NCBI GenBank assembly: GCA_027624955.1
Contig: JAQBTG010000029.1
Coordinates: 1-50,981 of the forward strand
DNA: 50,981 bases
Direction of reading: 5' to 3'
DNA from: Pseudomonadota bacterium
Lineage (GTDB): Bacteria > Pseudomonadota > Alphaproteobacteria > UBA828
This document shows positions 15,642-24,767 of this stretch, piece by piece. Under the pieces are notes generated by a model. The model did not search any database. It had not been told where the DNA came from and saw only the letters and a program-made list of their open reading frames with translations. Every line of letters starts with the position of its first letter. Within the stretch, counting starts at the first letter, position 1. The position numbers and the translations under genes are program-made.

Positions 15642-18600
15642 TCAATGGAAATTGCGGGACGCGATGGTGACCTTCGCGGTGGGGCCCGGCGGCTCAGTCT
15701 CCCGGCCCAAATCCACTAATCCATCGAGATGCTGGGAATAATCCTCCAAATGTCTGGCGATGATGTGAATGACCAGCCCTTCGCGCTGTAGACGGCCCGT
15801 GCAAATCAGCAGCCGCGCACCCACTGCTGTGCGACGGAAGCGCTCAAAAACATCTGCCCAGATGATCAAATTAGCGATGCCGGTCTCGTCTTCCAGAGTC
15901 ATGAAGATCACACCCTTAGCGGTGCCCGGGCGCTGACGCGATAGCACCAGCCCGGCAACCGTGACCTGGCGCTCGGGCTTCAGGCTGGCAAGCCGGGTGC
16001 ACGGCGCGACGCCACGCGCTTCCAATTCCGGGCGCAATAAGTGCAAGGGATGGCAGCGTAGCGACATGCGCAGCGTGGCGTAATCCTCCACCACCTGTTC
16101 GCCCATGCTCATGGCTGGCAACCGGATGATGGATTCGCGCCTTTCCGGATGCACGCTCTCGCCATCTTCGTCCAGCGCGGCAAAGAGCGGCAGCGGCGTA
16201 TCGTCAAGGGCGCGAATGTCCCAAGCGGCCTGGCGCCGCGAAAGGCCCATGGAGCGGTAAGCGTCAGCGCGAGCGAGCCTTTCTAGAACCGCTTTGGAGA
16301 GGCCCGCGCGGCGGCGCAATTCAGCGATACTTCGGTAGCCACCGTCGCGCGCTGCAACGATGCAGGCTGCGGCCGTCTCGGGAAAGCCCTTGATCTCGCG
16401 AAAGCCGAGGCGCAGGGCGCGGCCCTTGTGGCTCTTGGATGCCGGCTCCAGAGTGCAATCCCATGTGCTTGCATTGACATCGACATCCCGCACCTCGACG
16501 CCATGCGCGCGCGCGTCACGCACCAATTGTGCCGGGGCGTAGAAGCCCATCGGCTGGCTATTGAGGATGGGGGCGGCGAAGACCGCCGGATAATGGCATT
16601 TCAACCAAGCCGAGACATAGACCAGGAGAGCGAAGGAGGCGGCGTGCGATTCTGGGAAGCCATAATCTCCGAAGCCCTCAATTTGGCTGAAGCAACGCTT
16701 GGAAAATTCTTCTTCATAGCCTCGCGCCACCATGCCGTTGATCATCTTGTCGCGGAAGGTATGCACCAAGCCGGTGCGGCGGAAGGTCGCCATGGCGCGG
16801 CGCAGCTTGTCCGCCTCCTCCGGCGTAAAGCCGGCAGCGACAATGGCGATCTTCATGGCCTGTTCTTGAAAGAGCGGCACGCCGAGCGTCTTGCCGAGGA
16901 CCTGCTCCAGCTCGATCGAAGGAAAGATCGCCTGTTCCTCACCGCTTCTGCGGCGCAAATAAGGATGCACCATGTCACCCTGGATCGGTCCTGGGCGCAC
17001 GATGGCGACCTCAATGACGAGGTCGTAAAAGACGCGTGGCTTGAGGCGCGGCAGCATGGACATCTGAGCCCGGCTCTCAACCTGAAAAACGCCGACGGTA
17101 TCGGCCTTGCACAGCATGTCGTAGACCGCTGGATCCTCGGCCGGCACCTCGGCAAGGTCGAGCGCAAGATCATGTTCCCGCGCCAGCAGATCGAGGCCCT
17201 TGCGGATGCAGCTCAACATACCAAGGCCGAGCACATCTATTTTGAGAATGCCGAGCGCATCGAGATCGTCTTTATCCCATTCGATATTGGTGCGCTCCGC
17301 CATGGCCGCATTCATCACCGGTACGATTTCCGACAGCGGTCCACGGGTGATGACGAAGCCGCCGACATGCTGCGATAAATGGCGCGGGAAGCCGATCAGC
17401 TCGCGGGTCAGATGCAAGGCGAGAGCAAGGCGATGGTCCGCCGGGTCGAGGCCAGCCTCGCGCACCTGGGCTTCCGTATTGTCGTCCTTTGTGTTGCTGG
17501 CCCGCCCCCAACGCCACAGCGCGCTGGAGAGCGCGCCTACAACATCACCCGAAAGGCCGAGCGCCTTACCGACTTCACGTATGGCGCTGCGCCCGCGATA
17601 ACTAATCACCGTCGCCGCGATGCCGGCGCGCGCGCGGCCATATTTTTTGTAGATATATTGAATCACCTCTTCGCGCCGTTCATGCTCGAAATCGACATCG
17701 ATATCTGGCGGCTCATCACGCGCGGCGCTGACGAAGCGCTCGAACAGCAAATCCATGCGGTTGGGATCGACCGCCGTGATGTTAAGGCAATAACACACCG
17801 CGGAATTGGCCGCCGAACCGCGTCCCTGGCAGAGAATGCCGCGCGCGCGCGCGAAACGGACGATATCGTGAACGGTAAGAAAATAGGGTGCGTAGCCGAG
17901 CGAGCCGATCAACGTCAGTTCATGGGTGATCTGCGCCCGCACCTTGGCCGGCACGCCATCCGGCCAACGCGCCGCGGCGCCAAGCCATGAGAGATGTGCC
18001 AATTCCTCCTGCGCCGTGCGCCCGTCGGGCACCGGCTCGGCCGGATATTCATAGCGCAGTTCGTCCAGATTAAAGCGACAGGCGTCGGCGATCTCTACAC
18101 TGCGTGCGATGGCGTGTGTATGGCGCGAAAATAGACGCGCCATCTCGGCACCGCCTTTCAGATGGCGCTCGGCATTGGCGTGCAGGCGCCAGCCCGCATT
18201 GTCGATGCTGCAATGCGCCCGGATGCAGGTGAGCACATCCTGCAGCGCGCGGCGGGAAGGCGTATGCGCATAGACATCGTTGGTGGCGACGAGCGGCGTA
18301 CCGCAGCGCCCGGCAATGGCCTCAAGACGCAGCAGACGGCGCGCATCATCGCCCCGGTAGAGATGGTGCGCGGCAAGATAACAGGTGGCAGATGCTGCAC
18401 CGGCGGCGGCGGCAAATTCTTCAAGCATGGCAGCAAAGGCCGCTTCCGCCTGAGCTTCATCAGCCCCCGTCATATGCGCCGCCTCGTTCGCCACAGGCGG
18501 CGGCAGAGCGATCAAAATTTGCCCGCGCGCATGGTGTAAGACATCCTCCTGAGTGATCCAGCATTGGCCTTTCGGAGCGCGCCGCTTGCCGAGAGTAAGA

Positions 18601-18938
18601 AGGCCGGAAAGACGGCCATAAGCGGCGCGGTCGGTGGGGAGGCAGAGGAAACTCGCCCCTGAATGCTCGTCCTCCATCGTCAGCTCCGCCGTGAGGTCGA
18701 GGCGCGCACCCGGAATGAGGCGGACGCCATTCTCCCGCACAGCATCCTTTTCCCGCGTGGTGGCGATCTCGCGCGCAGCCACATGCGCGCGCACCACGCC
18801 GGCCAGCGTGTTGCGGTCGGTCAGCGCGATGGCCGTATGGCCGAGTTCCGCCGCTCGAGCGACAAGCTCCGAAGGGTGCGAAGCGCCACGTAAAAAACTG
18901 TAATTACTCGTCACCTGCAATTCGGCATAAGCACTCAT
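15642..18938 (-). CDS. dnaE2: Error-prone DNA polymerase III alpha subunit (DnaE2/ImuC)
   Basis: This 1098-residue protein is a C-family polymerase. It has an N-terminal PHP domain (opening with YAELQVTSNYSFLRGASHP), the palm with GRGSAANSAVCY and PPDIDVDFEHERREEVI (the catalytic Asp pair), and a C-terminal OB fold. The length and LRGASHPSEL start match DnaE2 rather than the longer replicative DnaE1. It is the polymerase of the ImuA-ImuB-DnaE2 mutasome, which performs error-prone translesion synthesis after DNA damage. I chose ATG 18938 because it follows the imuB stop by only 5 nt; the ATG at 18968 would overlap imuB. Confidence 0.95.
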   Translation of the reverse strand: MSAYAELQVTSNYSFLRGASHPSELVARAAELGHTAIALTDRNTLAGVVRAHVAAREIATTREKDAVRENGVRLIPGARLDLTAELTMEDEHSGASFLCLPTDRAAYGRLSGLLTLGKRRAPKGQCWITQEDVLHHARGQILIALPPPVANEAAHMTGADEAQAEAAFAAMLEEFAAAAGAASATCYLAAHHLYRGDDARRLLRLEAIAGRCGTPLVATNDVYAHTPSRRALQDVLTCIRAHCSIDNAGWRLHANAERHLKGGAEMARLFSRHTHAIARSVEIADACRFNLDELRYEYPAEPVPDGRTAQEELAHLSWLGAAARWPDGVPAKVRAQITHELTLIGSLGYAPYFLTVHDIVRFARARGILCQGRGSAANSAVCYCLNITAVDPNRMDLLFERFVSAARDEPPDIDVDFEHERREEVIQYIYKKYGRARAGIAATVISYRGRSAIREVGKALGLSGDVVGALSSALWRWGRASNTKDDNTEAQVREAGLDPADHRLALALHLTRELIGFPRHLSQHVGGFVITRGPLSEIVPVMNAAMAERTNIEWDKDDLDALGILKIDVLGLGMLSCIRKGLDLLAREHDLALDLAEVPAEDPAVYDMLCKADTVGVFQVESRAQMSMLPRLKPRVFYDLVIEVAIVRPGPIQGDMVHPYLRRRSGEEQAIFPSIELEQVLGKTLGVPLFQEQAMKIAIVAAGFTPEEADKLRRAMATFRRTGLVHTFRDKMINGMVARGYEEEFSKRCFSQIEGFGDYGFPESHAASFALLVYVSAWLKCHYPAVFAAPILNSQPMGFYAPAQLVRDARAHGVEVRDVDVNASTWDCTLEPASKSHKGRALRLGFREIKGFPETAAACIVAARDGGYRSIAELRRRAGLSKAVLERLARADAYRSMGLSRRQAAWDIRALDDTPLPLFAALDEDGESVHPERRESIIRLPAMSMGEQVVEDYATLRMSLRCHPLHLLRPELEARGVAPCTRLASLKPERQVTVAGLVLSRQRPGTAKGVIFMTLEDETGIANLIIWADVFERFRRTAVGARLLICTGRLQREGLVIHIIARHLEDYSQHLDGLVDLGRETEPPGPTAKVTIASRNFH

Positions 18939-18943
18939 ACGCG

Positions 18944-20830
18944 TCACCCGAACAGGCCATGCAGCCACCAGCCAGGAGCCATACCGGCGCGGTAGGGAGC
19001 GTCGCGGTAGAGCCAGAAGCGCCGCCCCTGGTCATCCTCGACGCGGTAATAATCGCGAATTGAATCCGCCTCGCCGCCGAGTGGCGCAGCGCCTTCCGCG
19101 TGCCACCATTCGGAGGCGATACGCTCCGGCCCCTCGGCCTTGACCACATGGTGAACCATGCGCCGCCAGCGGAATATCACCGGCGGCGCGTCGGGCAGCA
19201 TGGCCACCGCCTCAACCGCCTCGGGCCGCGGCAGGAGACAGAGCGGACGCTGCCGGCCGGCCGGCCAATGCGACGCTTGCGCGAGCAGCTCATGCGATGT
19301 GGACGGTTTGGCCCGCTGCTCCAGCGTGGGCGCCGCCGCGACGCCGGACACCACCGCGCGCTCAGGCATATGGCTAGGGAAAAGCGCCAGGCGGCGTACA
19401 TTGTCCAGCCCTAACCGCCCGCCCAGGCGGTCGATCAGGCGTGCCACTTCGTTATCGCCGTCTTCCTGCGCGAAGAGACTCTGCGCTTCGGCGCCAGTCA
19501 CGGGAGAAGGCGTGGCGGGAGAAGGCGTGGCGGGAAATTGCGGGTCGAGCGCGAGCTGAGCCGGGGCAAGCGCTTGGCACAGGCTTGCCGCAAGGGCCAT
19601 GCTGTCAAAACCAAAGCCGGCATCCAGCGCATCCAGCGGCTCGGCCAGCAGACGTATCAGATGAGACGGCTCGCGCACCGGGGCGCTGGTAGCGACCTCG
19701 ATGCGCTCCACCTTGCCGTCGCCGCGATAGAGGGCGAGCTCCAGCCGCCGCGCGCCCAACGCGTCCGCTTCCAATACATCCGCCAATTCATCCAGCAGGC
19801 GGCGCACTGTGGCGGCGATGGCCTCGCGGCTGGAGATCGGCTCGGCGAAATCCTGCCGTACGCGGTGCGGCACGACCGGGCGGCGTGGCGACAGCGGCTC
19901 GTCCTCGCGCCCCAACGCCTGATCCAACCGGTGCATCACGCCCTCACCGGAGCGCCGCGCCAGGGCACCGCGCGGAATGCCGTACAGGTCACCAATAGCG
20001 CGGAAGCCGAGACGCTCCAGACCCTCCACTTCAGCCTGGGCAAGCCTGAGGCTTTTGAGCGGCAACTTGGCCAGAGCGGCACGCGTTCTACCCGGCGCAA
20101 CCACACACATATGCTTTGCAAGCTCCTCCTGCTTCGCCTCTCCAAGGCGCTCATCTTTTTGGCGCGCACTGATGTGGCGCATGGCGCCATGGTGCGTATT
20201 TGATTGACGCGCACCGACATGGCGCATGGCGCCATGGTGCATATCTGAGTGACGCGCACCGACATGGCGCATGGCGCCATGGTGCGCGATGGCCCAGGCC
20301 GCGCCGGGGGTATCAGCCAACGCCGCGCGCGCGGCGAAGCCGAAACGCGCCAGACGGCGCGCCACATCGTTCAACAAGGCTACCTCGCCGCCGAACAGAT
20401 GGGCGCAGCCGGTGATGTCGAGCCACAAACCGTGACTGGCACCGAGCACGGCATCCGGGCCGGCCGCATCCAATGCCACCCACGGTGTCCAGCGGCCGCA
20501 CCAATCACCCAGCGCCGCGAGCGCTTCCATATCCGCGCCGCCCTCGGCCGGCACGGCGCGCAAATCCGGCAGGCGCGCCCGGGCGTCAGTCAGGGGCAAG
20601 CCCGGAACGATGCCCGCCGCCGCTTCCGCCGCCCGGTTCGCCGCCGCCACACGCATGACCGAGCCGCCGCCATCGCGCGCACCCAGCGGGCCGCGCGCGG
20701 CGCCAAAACTGCCGCCCCCAAGACCGCCGTCACAAACCGTGACCAGCGGCTCAGATCGCCAGGCTGGTTGCCGCCTGCTCAACCGATCGGTCGCAAAGCG
20801 GGGCAGCCACAGTAAAATTACCCGTCTCAT
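18944..20830 (-). CDS. imuB: ImuB, inactive Y-family polymerase homologue of the SOS mutasome
   Basis: This 628-residue protein starts at ATG 20830 (MRRVILLWLPRFATDRL), the typical ImuB opening; the longer frame to 21112 lies inside imuA and is a shadow. ImuB resembles DinB-type polymerases but lacks catalytic acidic residues, and bridges DnaE2 to the beta clamp. It overlaps the end of imuA by 80 nt. Odd: residues about 182-222 are an insertion made of 15-residue tandem repeats (HHGAMRHVGAR core, about 2.7 copies), placed just before the VVAPGRTRAALAKLPL segment that in relatives follows almost directly. The insertion keeps frame, so the protein may still work. Confidence 0.93.
   Translation of the reverse strand: MRRVILLWLPRFATDRLSRRQPAWRSEPLVTVCDGGLGGGSFGAARGPLGARDGGGSVMRVAAANRAAEAAAGIVPGLPLTDARARLPDLRAVPAEGGADMEALAALGDWCGRWTPWVALDAAGPDAVLGASHGLWLDITGCAHLFGGEVALLNDVARRLARFGFAARAALADTPGAAWAIAHHGAMRHVGARHSDMHHGAMRHVGARQSNTHHGAMRHISARQKDERLGEAKQEELAKHMCVVAPGRTRAALAKLPLKSLRLAQAEVEGLERLGFRAIGDLYGIPRGALARRSGEGVMHRLDQALGREDEPLSPRRPVVPHRVRQDFAEPISSREAIAATVRRLLDELADVLEADALGARRLELALYRGDGKVERIEVATSAPVREPSHLIRLLAEPLDALDAGFGFDSMALAASLCQALAPAQLALDPQFPATPSPATPSPVTGAEAQSLFAQEDGDNEVARLIDRLGGRLGLDNVRRLALFPSHMPERAVVSGVAAAPTLEQRAKPSTSHELLAQASHWPAGRQRPLCLLPRPEAVEAVAMLPDAPPVIFRWRRMVHHVVKAEGPERIASEWWHAEGAAPLGGEADSIRDYYRVEDDQGRRFWLYRDAPYRAGMAPGWWLHGLFG
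20164..20286. repeat. 45-bp in-frame tandem repeat inside imuB
   Basis: Units start at 20164, 20209 and 20254, exactly 45 bp apart, with about 2.7 copies. Each contains GGCGCATGGCGCCATGGTGC, which includes the palindrome ATGGCGCCAT. The unit encodes a 15-residue His/Arg/Met-rich repeat. The copies are nearly identical, so the expansion is probably recent. Confidence 0.9.
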
Positions 20831-21662
20831 GATGCCATTCCACAAGCCATTCCCGGGATGCGGCAGCGCGGCAGCGGCGTAACTCGGCATGCCAACGCAA
20901 CCGTCCCGGACCAAGCCAACGCTGCGCTGCCGGTACCGTCTCCAGGCCCGGAACCGGGCCGCTCGGCGCCGCGCGCACGTGCCACCGGGAAAGTGCCGCG
21001 CTCGGCTCCTCGGCATTCCCTGGCGTGGTATTAGAGTGCCCGCCCTCCGGCGGGGCGTTACTAAGTTGCCCGCCTTCCGGCGGGACTCGGCGCAACAGAA
21101 AACACCCGACACCGCTTTTCTCCGCCGCGAGTTGCAGGCGCCGGCTGGCGGTTAGCCCGACCGCCGCATCTTCTACCTCACCCACCACAGCCAAAAGGCG
21201 CGGGCAAGAAAGCCCCTCGCGCATGGCCCAGAGCACGTCTCGGCCTTGCTTCGCGCCGAGCAAAATCAGGCGCGACGGATCGAGGCCGAACGCCGCAAGA
21301 CCCGGCGCATAAATATCGCCGCTCTCATATGATGCGCCGCGGCGCCGGCACCACAGCACCACGCCCGGCGCGCGAGCGGCAAGACGGGCCAATAAGGCGC
21401 TGACAAAGCCGAGCGCCGCAGCATCGCGTGGCGGGCCCGAAATTTCATGCAGCGCACCCGGCGCCAAGCCGCGCCAGGGCAAAGCATCGTCGATCTCCGG
21501 CGCGCCGAACGGCAGCGCGCCCAAACCGGCGCGCTGTCCCGCTACCTGCTCGCAACCCGCCCGCTCCAGGGCATCAATGCGACGGCGCAATTCCGCCACC
21601 CTGACGGAAGCTTGCGGCGCAGCAGACCCGGAAACGGCGCTGGAGGGAACGGCGCGAAGCAT
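20751..21662 (-). CDS. imuA: ImuA, RecA-like SOS mutagenesis protein
   Basis: This 303-residue protein has the RecA/SulA-like fold of ImuA, with GLAPGALHEISGPP as the start of the nucleotide-binding-like part and CPRLLAVVGEVEDAAVGLTASRRLQLAA as a typical central helix region. ImuA helps the ImuB-DnaE2 complex at damaged forks. It is the first gene of the imuA-imuB-dnaE2 operon, 64 nt behind a LexA box. Residues near 193-206 are low-complexity (PPEGG twice) and are encoded by two palindromic elements (21039-21084), an insertion-like stretch before the C-terminal part. Confidence 0.92.
   Translation of the reverse strand: MLRAVPSSAVSGSAAPQASVRVAELRRRIDALERAGCEQVAGQRAGLGALPFGAPEIDDALPWRGLAPGALHEISGPPRDAAALGFVSALLARLAARAPGVVLWCRRRGASYESGDIYAPGLAAFGLDPSRLILLGAKQGRDVLWAMREGLSCPRLLAVVGEVEDAAVGLTASRRLQLAAEKSGVGCFLLRRVPPEGGQLSNAPPEGGHSNTTPGNAEEPSAALSRWHVRAAPSGPVPGLETVPAAQRWLGPGRLRWHAELRRCRAAASREWLVEWHHETGNFTVAAPLCDRSVEQAATSLAI
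21039..21084. repeat. Two 30-bp-spaced palindromes inside imuA
   Basis: CCCGCC-CTCC-GGCGGG (21039-21054) and CCCGCC-TTCC-GGCGGG (21069-21084) are two almost identical 6-bp-stem hairpins, 30 bp apart, within the imuA coding sequence. They resemble small dispersed palindromic elements inserted in frame. I do not see other copies in the window. Confidence 0.7.
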
Positions 21663-21725
21663 AAAAGACAGCCTTTTCTTGGCCGGACGAAGCCGGTGGG
21701 CACAGAGTTTTACTTATTCACTTGT

Positions 21726-21740
21726 GTTCTCTTTTTGTTC
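21726..21740. promoter_or_regulatory. LexA (SOS) box of the imuA-imuB-dnaE2 operon
   Basis: GTTCTCTTTTTGTTC is a perfect GTTC-N7-GTTC direct repeat, the LexA operator of alphaproteobacteria. It lies 64 nt upstream of the imuA start. It predicts damage-induced expression of the whole mutasome operon and is one of the better clues to the taxonomy of the window. Confidence 0.92.
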
Positions 21741-21878
21741 TATCAGAACGGAACGCCCTGTCAAGAATGCAGAACCGGATCGGGTTGCAAAACCTCCATC
21801 AGGAACGCCTACGTTCTATGCCATCCGCACGGTGTCAGCGTCATGCGCGACGCATGGTGCTAAGGCACGGATGTCGGC

Positions 21879-22007
21879 ATGCATTTGCAGGAATTGGCGG
21901 AACGCGTTCTCGAGGAAATAGAGGAAATCCGCGCGGCAAAAAAATTCTATGCCCTACCCGACGCAGCGCCACCGGAAAAACAGCGCGGGACTGAAAGTCC
22001 GAAATAG
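21879..22007 (+). CDS. Possible 42-residue acidic helical small protein
   Basis: A short ORF (MHLQELAERVLEEIEEIRAA and onward) encodes a predicted amphipathic, Glu-rich helix followed by a Pro-rich tail. It lies in the gap between imuA and the 85-residue gene. The heptad-like Leu/Ile/Val pattern looks protein-like, but there is no strong ribosome-binding site. Function unknown. Confidence 0.4.
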   Translation: MHLQELAERVLEEIEEIRAAKKFYALPDAAPPEKQRGTESPK

Positions 22008-22041
22008 GAAATGCAATGCGTAGCCGGCCGGCGACGGCGCT

Positions 22042-22299
22042 TTACTCTTTGACGCGCGGTAGATCGATAACCCGGGCCGTATCTTTTTTTACATCGAATC
22101 TAAAGCCCTTACGGACCCCGACATTACGCAGGATGACTTCGATAGCGGTGACGTCAAAAGGATCGAGATTTAGCGCTTCAGAATATTTGGTGTTGAGGCT
22201 GTGCAGCATTTCCAACTCGTTTGGCAGAAGTTCGTCCTCGATCTCCGCCGCGCGACCCAGCATCGCCTTGAACTCGGCATAGGCTGCTAGCTTGACCAT
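22042..22299 (-). CDS. Small hypothetical protein, SDR operon partner
   Basis: This 85-residue protein is unrecognised. It is soluble and acidic in its first half (AAEIEDELLPNELEMLHSLN) and ends in a basic beta-rich part (RKGFRFDVKKDTARVIDLP). AGGAG sits 8 nt before the ATG, and the gene begins 11 nt after the SDR stop, so both are probably one operon. Function cannot be inferred. Confidence 0.75.
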   Translation of the reverse strand: MVKLAAYAEFKAMLGRAAEIEDELLPNELEMLHSLNTKYSEALNLDPFDVTAIEVILRNVGVRKGFRFDVKKDTARVIDLPRVKE

Positions 22300-22310
22300 A
22301 TCTATTACTC

Positions 22311-23087
22311 CTACGCTGCGGTATAGCCGCCGTCGATGGCAAGCTCGCTACCGGTGACGAAACTGCTCTCGTCGGAAGCCAGGTAAAGCACGCCGGCGGC
22401 AATTTCCTCGGGCTCGCCGATGCGCCCTATGGGGTGCAATTTTCCAAGCTCCGCAAGACCGGTCGAAATATCGCCATAATCGCGCCGGCACGTATCCTCG
22501 ACCATCGCCGTACGAATATAGCCGGGGTGAATGGAATTGACGCGGATGCCGCTGCCGTTGCGTCCGCATTCGAGCGCCACAGCTTTGGTAAACAACCGCA
22601 CCGCGCCCTTCGACGCGCAATAGGCGGAAAGCTTCTCCTGCCCGGTCAGGCCGAGAATCGAGGAAATGTTAACGATCGAGCCGCCGCCAGTGCGGCGCAT
22701 TGCCGCCACGGCGTGCTTGGTGCCGAGAAAGACACCGTCGATATTAACCGCCATCACGGCGCGCCAATCAGCGAAAGACATTTCGTCGACGCTTTCAATA
22801 ATGGCTATACCAGCATTGTTGACGAGAATATCGAGGCGGCCGAATTCGGTTTCAATAGCGCCGATGGCGGCCTGCCAGGAAGCCTCTTCGGTCACATCGA
22901 GATTGACAAACAACGCGTCGCCGCCCGCGTCCTGAATCCCGGCGACAACGGCGCCACCGCGTTCTTCGTCGACATCAGCTACCGCGACACGCGCGCCTTC
23001 GGCCGACAGCCGTTCAGCGATCGATCGACCGATGCCCGTCGCGGCCCCGCTCACCAAGGCCATTTTTCCGGCCACTCGTCCTGCCAA
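22311..23087 (-). CDS. Short-chain dehydrogenase/reductase
   Basis: This 258-residue NAD(P)-dependent oxidoreductase has the cofactor motif GAATGIG near the N-terminus, NNAGIA in the middle, and the catalytic Ser-Tyr-Lys set in SSILGLTGQEKLSAYCASKG. An Asp at the end of strand 2 (VAVADVDEERG) favours NAD(H). I chose TTG 23087 (MAGRVAGKMALVSGAAT) because GGGAGGA lies about 7 nt before it; the frame's TTG at 23105 would put this ribosome-binding site inside the gene. It is divergent from the MBL hydrolase gene, with only about 35 nt between starts. Substrate unknown. Confidence 0.9.
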   Translation of the reverse strand: MAGRVAGKMALVSGAATGIGRSIAERLSAEGARVAVADVDEERGGAVVAGIQDAGGDALFVNLDVTEEASWQAAIGAIETEFGRLDILVNNAGIAIIESVDEMSFADWRAVMAVNIDGVFLGTKHAVAAMRRTGGGSIVNISSILGLTGQEKLSAYCASKGAVRLFTKAVALECGRNGSGIRVNSIHPGYIRTAMVEDTCRRDYGDISTGLAELGKLHPIGRIGEPEEIAAGVLYLASDESSFVTGSELAIDGGYTAA

Positions 23088-23123
23088 TTTATCGTCCTCC
23101 CACAATCATGTTAGGTTTCCGTC

Positions 23124-23870
23124 ATGAAAATGCCCGTCGCCGATAGCTGGTTCGAAACACGTTCCTATGATGATGATATTACACTGATCTTCGAACCCCA
23201 TGTCATACCAGATATCCGCTGCAATATGTGGCATGTGCGCGGCCGCGACCGAGATCTGCTGTTTGATTCAGGAATGGGTGTCGTCAGCCTAAAGTGCCAC
23301 GTAGCCCTGGTGACGGAAAAGCCAATTCTCTGCGTCGCCAGCCACAGCCATTTTGATCATGTCGGTGGCCATTACGAATTCGACACCCGGCTCATACATG
23401 CGGCGGAAGCGGATACTCTAACCACTCCCGACCGGCGCAATACAGTGATCGAGGATTATGTCACAGCAGAAACTTTTACCGCGGCGCCGTTTGCTGGATT
23501 TGACGCCGACGCATACACCATCCGCGCCGCGCCGCCGACCCGCCTCGTGGCCGACGGCGATGTCCTCGATCTCGGCGACCGGTACTTCGAAGTGCTGCAT
23601 CTTCCTGGCCATTCGCCGGGATGCATCGCCTTGTGGGAAACCGCAACAGGGACGCTTCTTTCGGGAGACGTGATCTATGACGGGCTGCTCTACGACACGC
23701 TCTATCATTCAGTGACGGAGGATTATGTTGCCAGCATGGAACGCCTCAGCGCATACAAAGTAGAGACTGTGCATGGCGGCCATTGGGAAAGCTTCGGGCG
23801 CCGGCGCTTCGGCGAATTGATTGATGAATATTTACAAGGGGCACGGAAACCCGGCTGCCCGACTGAATGA
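23124..23870 (+). CDS. MBL-fold metallohydrolase
   Basis: This 248-residue protein has the metallo-beta-lactamase fold. The zinc signature SHSHFDHVGGH lies near residue 72, LPGHSPGCIALW and LLSGDVIYDGL supply the third His and bridging Asp, and GGHWESFG supplies the last His. It is divergent from the SDR gene, so the two may share a promoter region. Family members hydrolyse thioesters, lactones or phosphodiesters; the substrate here is unknown. Confidence 0.88.
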   Translation: MKMPVADSWFETRSYDDDITLIFEPHVIPDIRCNMWHVRGRDRDLLFDSGMGVVSLKCHVALVTEKPILCVASHSHFDHVGGHYEFDTRLIHAAEADTLTTPDRRNTVIEDYVTAETFTAAPFAGFDADAYTIRAAPPTRLVADGDVLDLGDRYFEVLHLPGHSPGCIALWETATGTLLSGDVIYDGLLYDTLYHSVTEDYVASMERLSAYKVETVHGGHWESFGRRRFGELIDEYLQGARKPGCPTE

Positions 23871-24016
23871 TGGTGATGTTTTGAAGCTCATTACTGCGGC
23901 TTACGCCAACCCTACTCGCCAGAAGCAAGGGGCCAGAATATGATCTTGGAAATATTTCCCGGGCGATTCTTAGGAAGATGATTTGAAGATGTTAACCATG
24001 CGCCAGAAACTGTGAC

Positions 24017-24667
24017 ATGACTGAAATAAATATTCTTCTGAACGGCTTTAGAAAATTTCGCGAGCTGTATTACGGGAAGTCACCAAGCCTCTATCGCGAC
24101 CTGATTCGTCACGGGCAGAAGCCGCGCTTCGCGGTGTTGGCATGTTCGGATTCAAGGGTCGACCCAGCGATCGTTCTTCAGACGAAACCGGGCGACATCT
24201 TCGCCGTGCGCAATGTTGCTGCGTTAGTACCACCGTACGAAGAAGATGGGCTCTACCACAGCACCAGTGCGGCGTTGGAATTTGCGGTCAGAGGACTGCA
24301 TGTCGAGCATATAATCATAATCGGTCATGCCCATTGCGGCGGCGTCGCCTCCATGATTCGCAAGCAACAGGGTGGCGAAGAATTGGTCTATGACGGTGGA
24401 ACATTCATCGGTGCGTGGACTGACTTGCTGCGCGGTGCTTATGAACGCGCCCTCACAAGCAACCCGGAATTGAAAGGCGATGCCCTGTTAAGCGCCGCGG
24501 AACGTCAGGCGGTGCGCCTCTCCCTCGACAATCTGTCAACATTTCCATTTATCCGAGAAGCGGTGGACGCCGGCGAATTAAGCCTGCAAGGCTGGTATCT
24601 CAACATCTTTGATGGCGCCTTGGAAATTTGGGATCCAGACAGCGAACGCTTCAACCAGGTCGACTAG
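24017..24667 (+). CDS. Beta-class carbonic anhydrase
   Basis: The protein has 216 residues, the usual length. The zinc ligands and dyad are visible: ACSDSRVDP supplies the Cys and the Asp-Arg pair, and IGHAHCGGV supplies His and Cys. It interconverts CO2 and bicarbonate in the cytoplasm. There is no signal peptide. It stands alone and converges on the amino-acid permease gene. Confidence 0.95.
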   Translation: MTEINILLNGFRKFRELYYGKSPSLYRDLIRHGQKPRFAVLACSDSRVDPAIVLQTKPGDIFAVRNVAALVPPYEEDGLYHSTSAALEFAVRGLHVEHIIIIGHAHCGGVASMIRKQQGGEELVYDGGTFIGAWTDLLRGAYERALTSNPELKGDALLSAAERQAVRLSLDNLSTFPFIREAVDAGELSLQGWYLNIFDGALEIWDPDSERFNQVD

Positions 24668-24767
24668 GGCCACCGACCTCAGGGCAATACTTAACTCTCG
24701 TCCGACGGCTGACACCCGTCCGGGAAATTGCGCCGCTCAGAGGCGACTTAATCGCCGCGCACGCCAC

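Noticed and set aside
20751-21112. Longer ImuB start at 21112
   Set aside because: The extra region lies inside imuA and is low-complexity; MRRVILLWLPRFATDR is the typical ImuB start.
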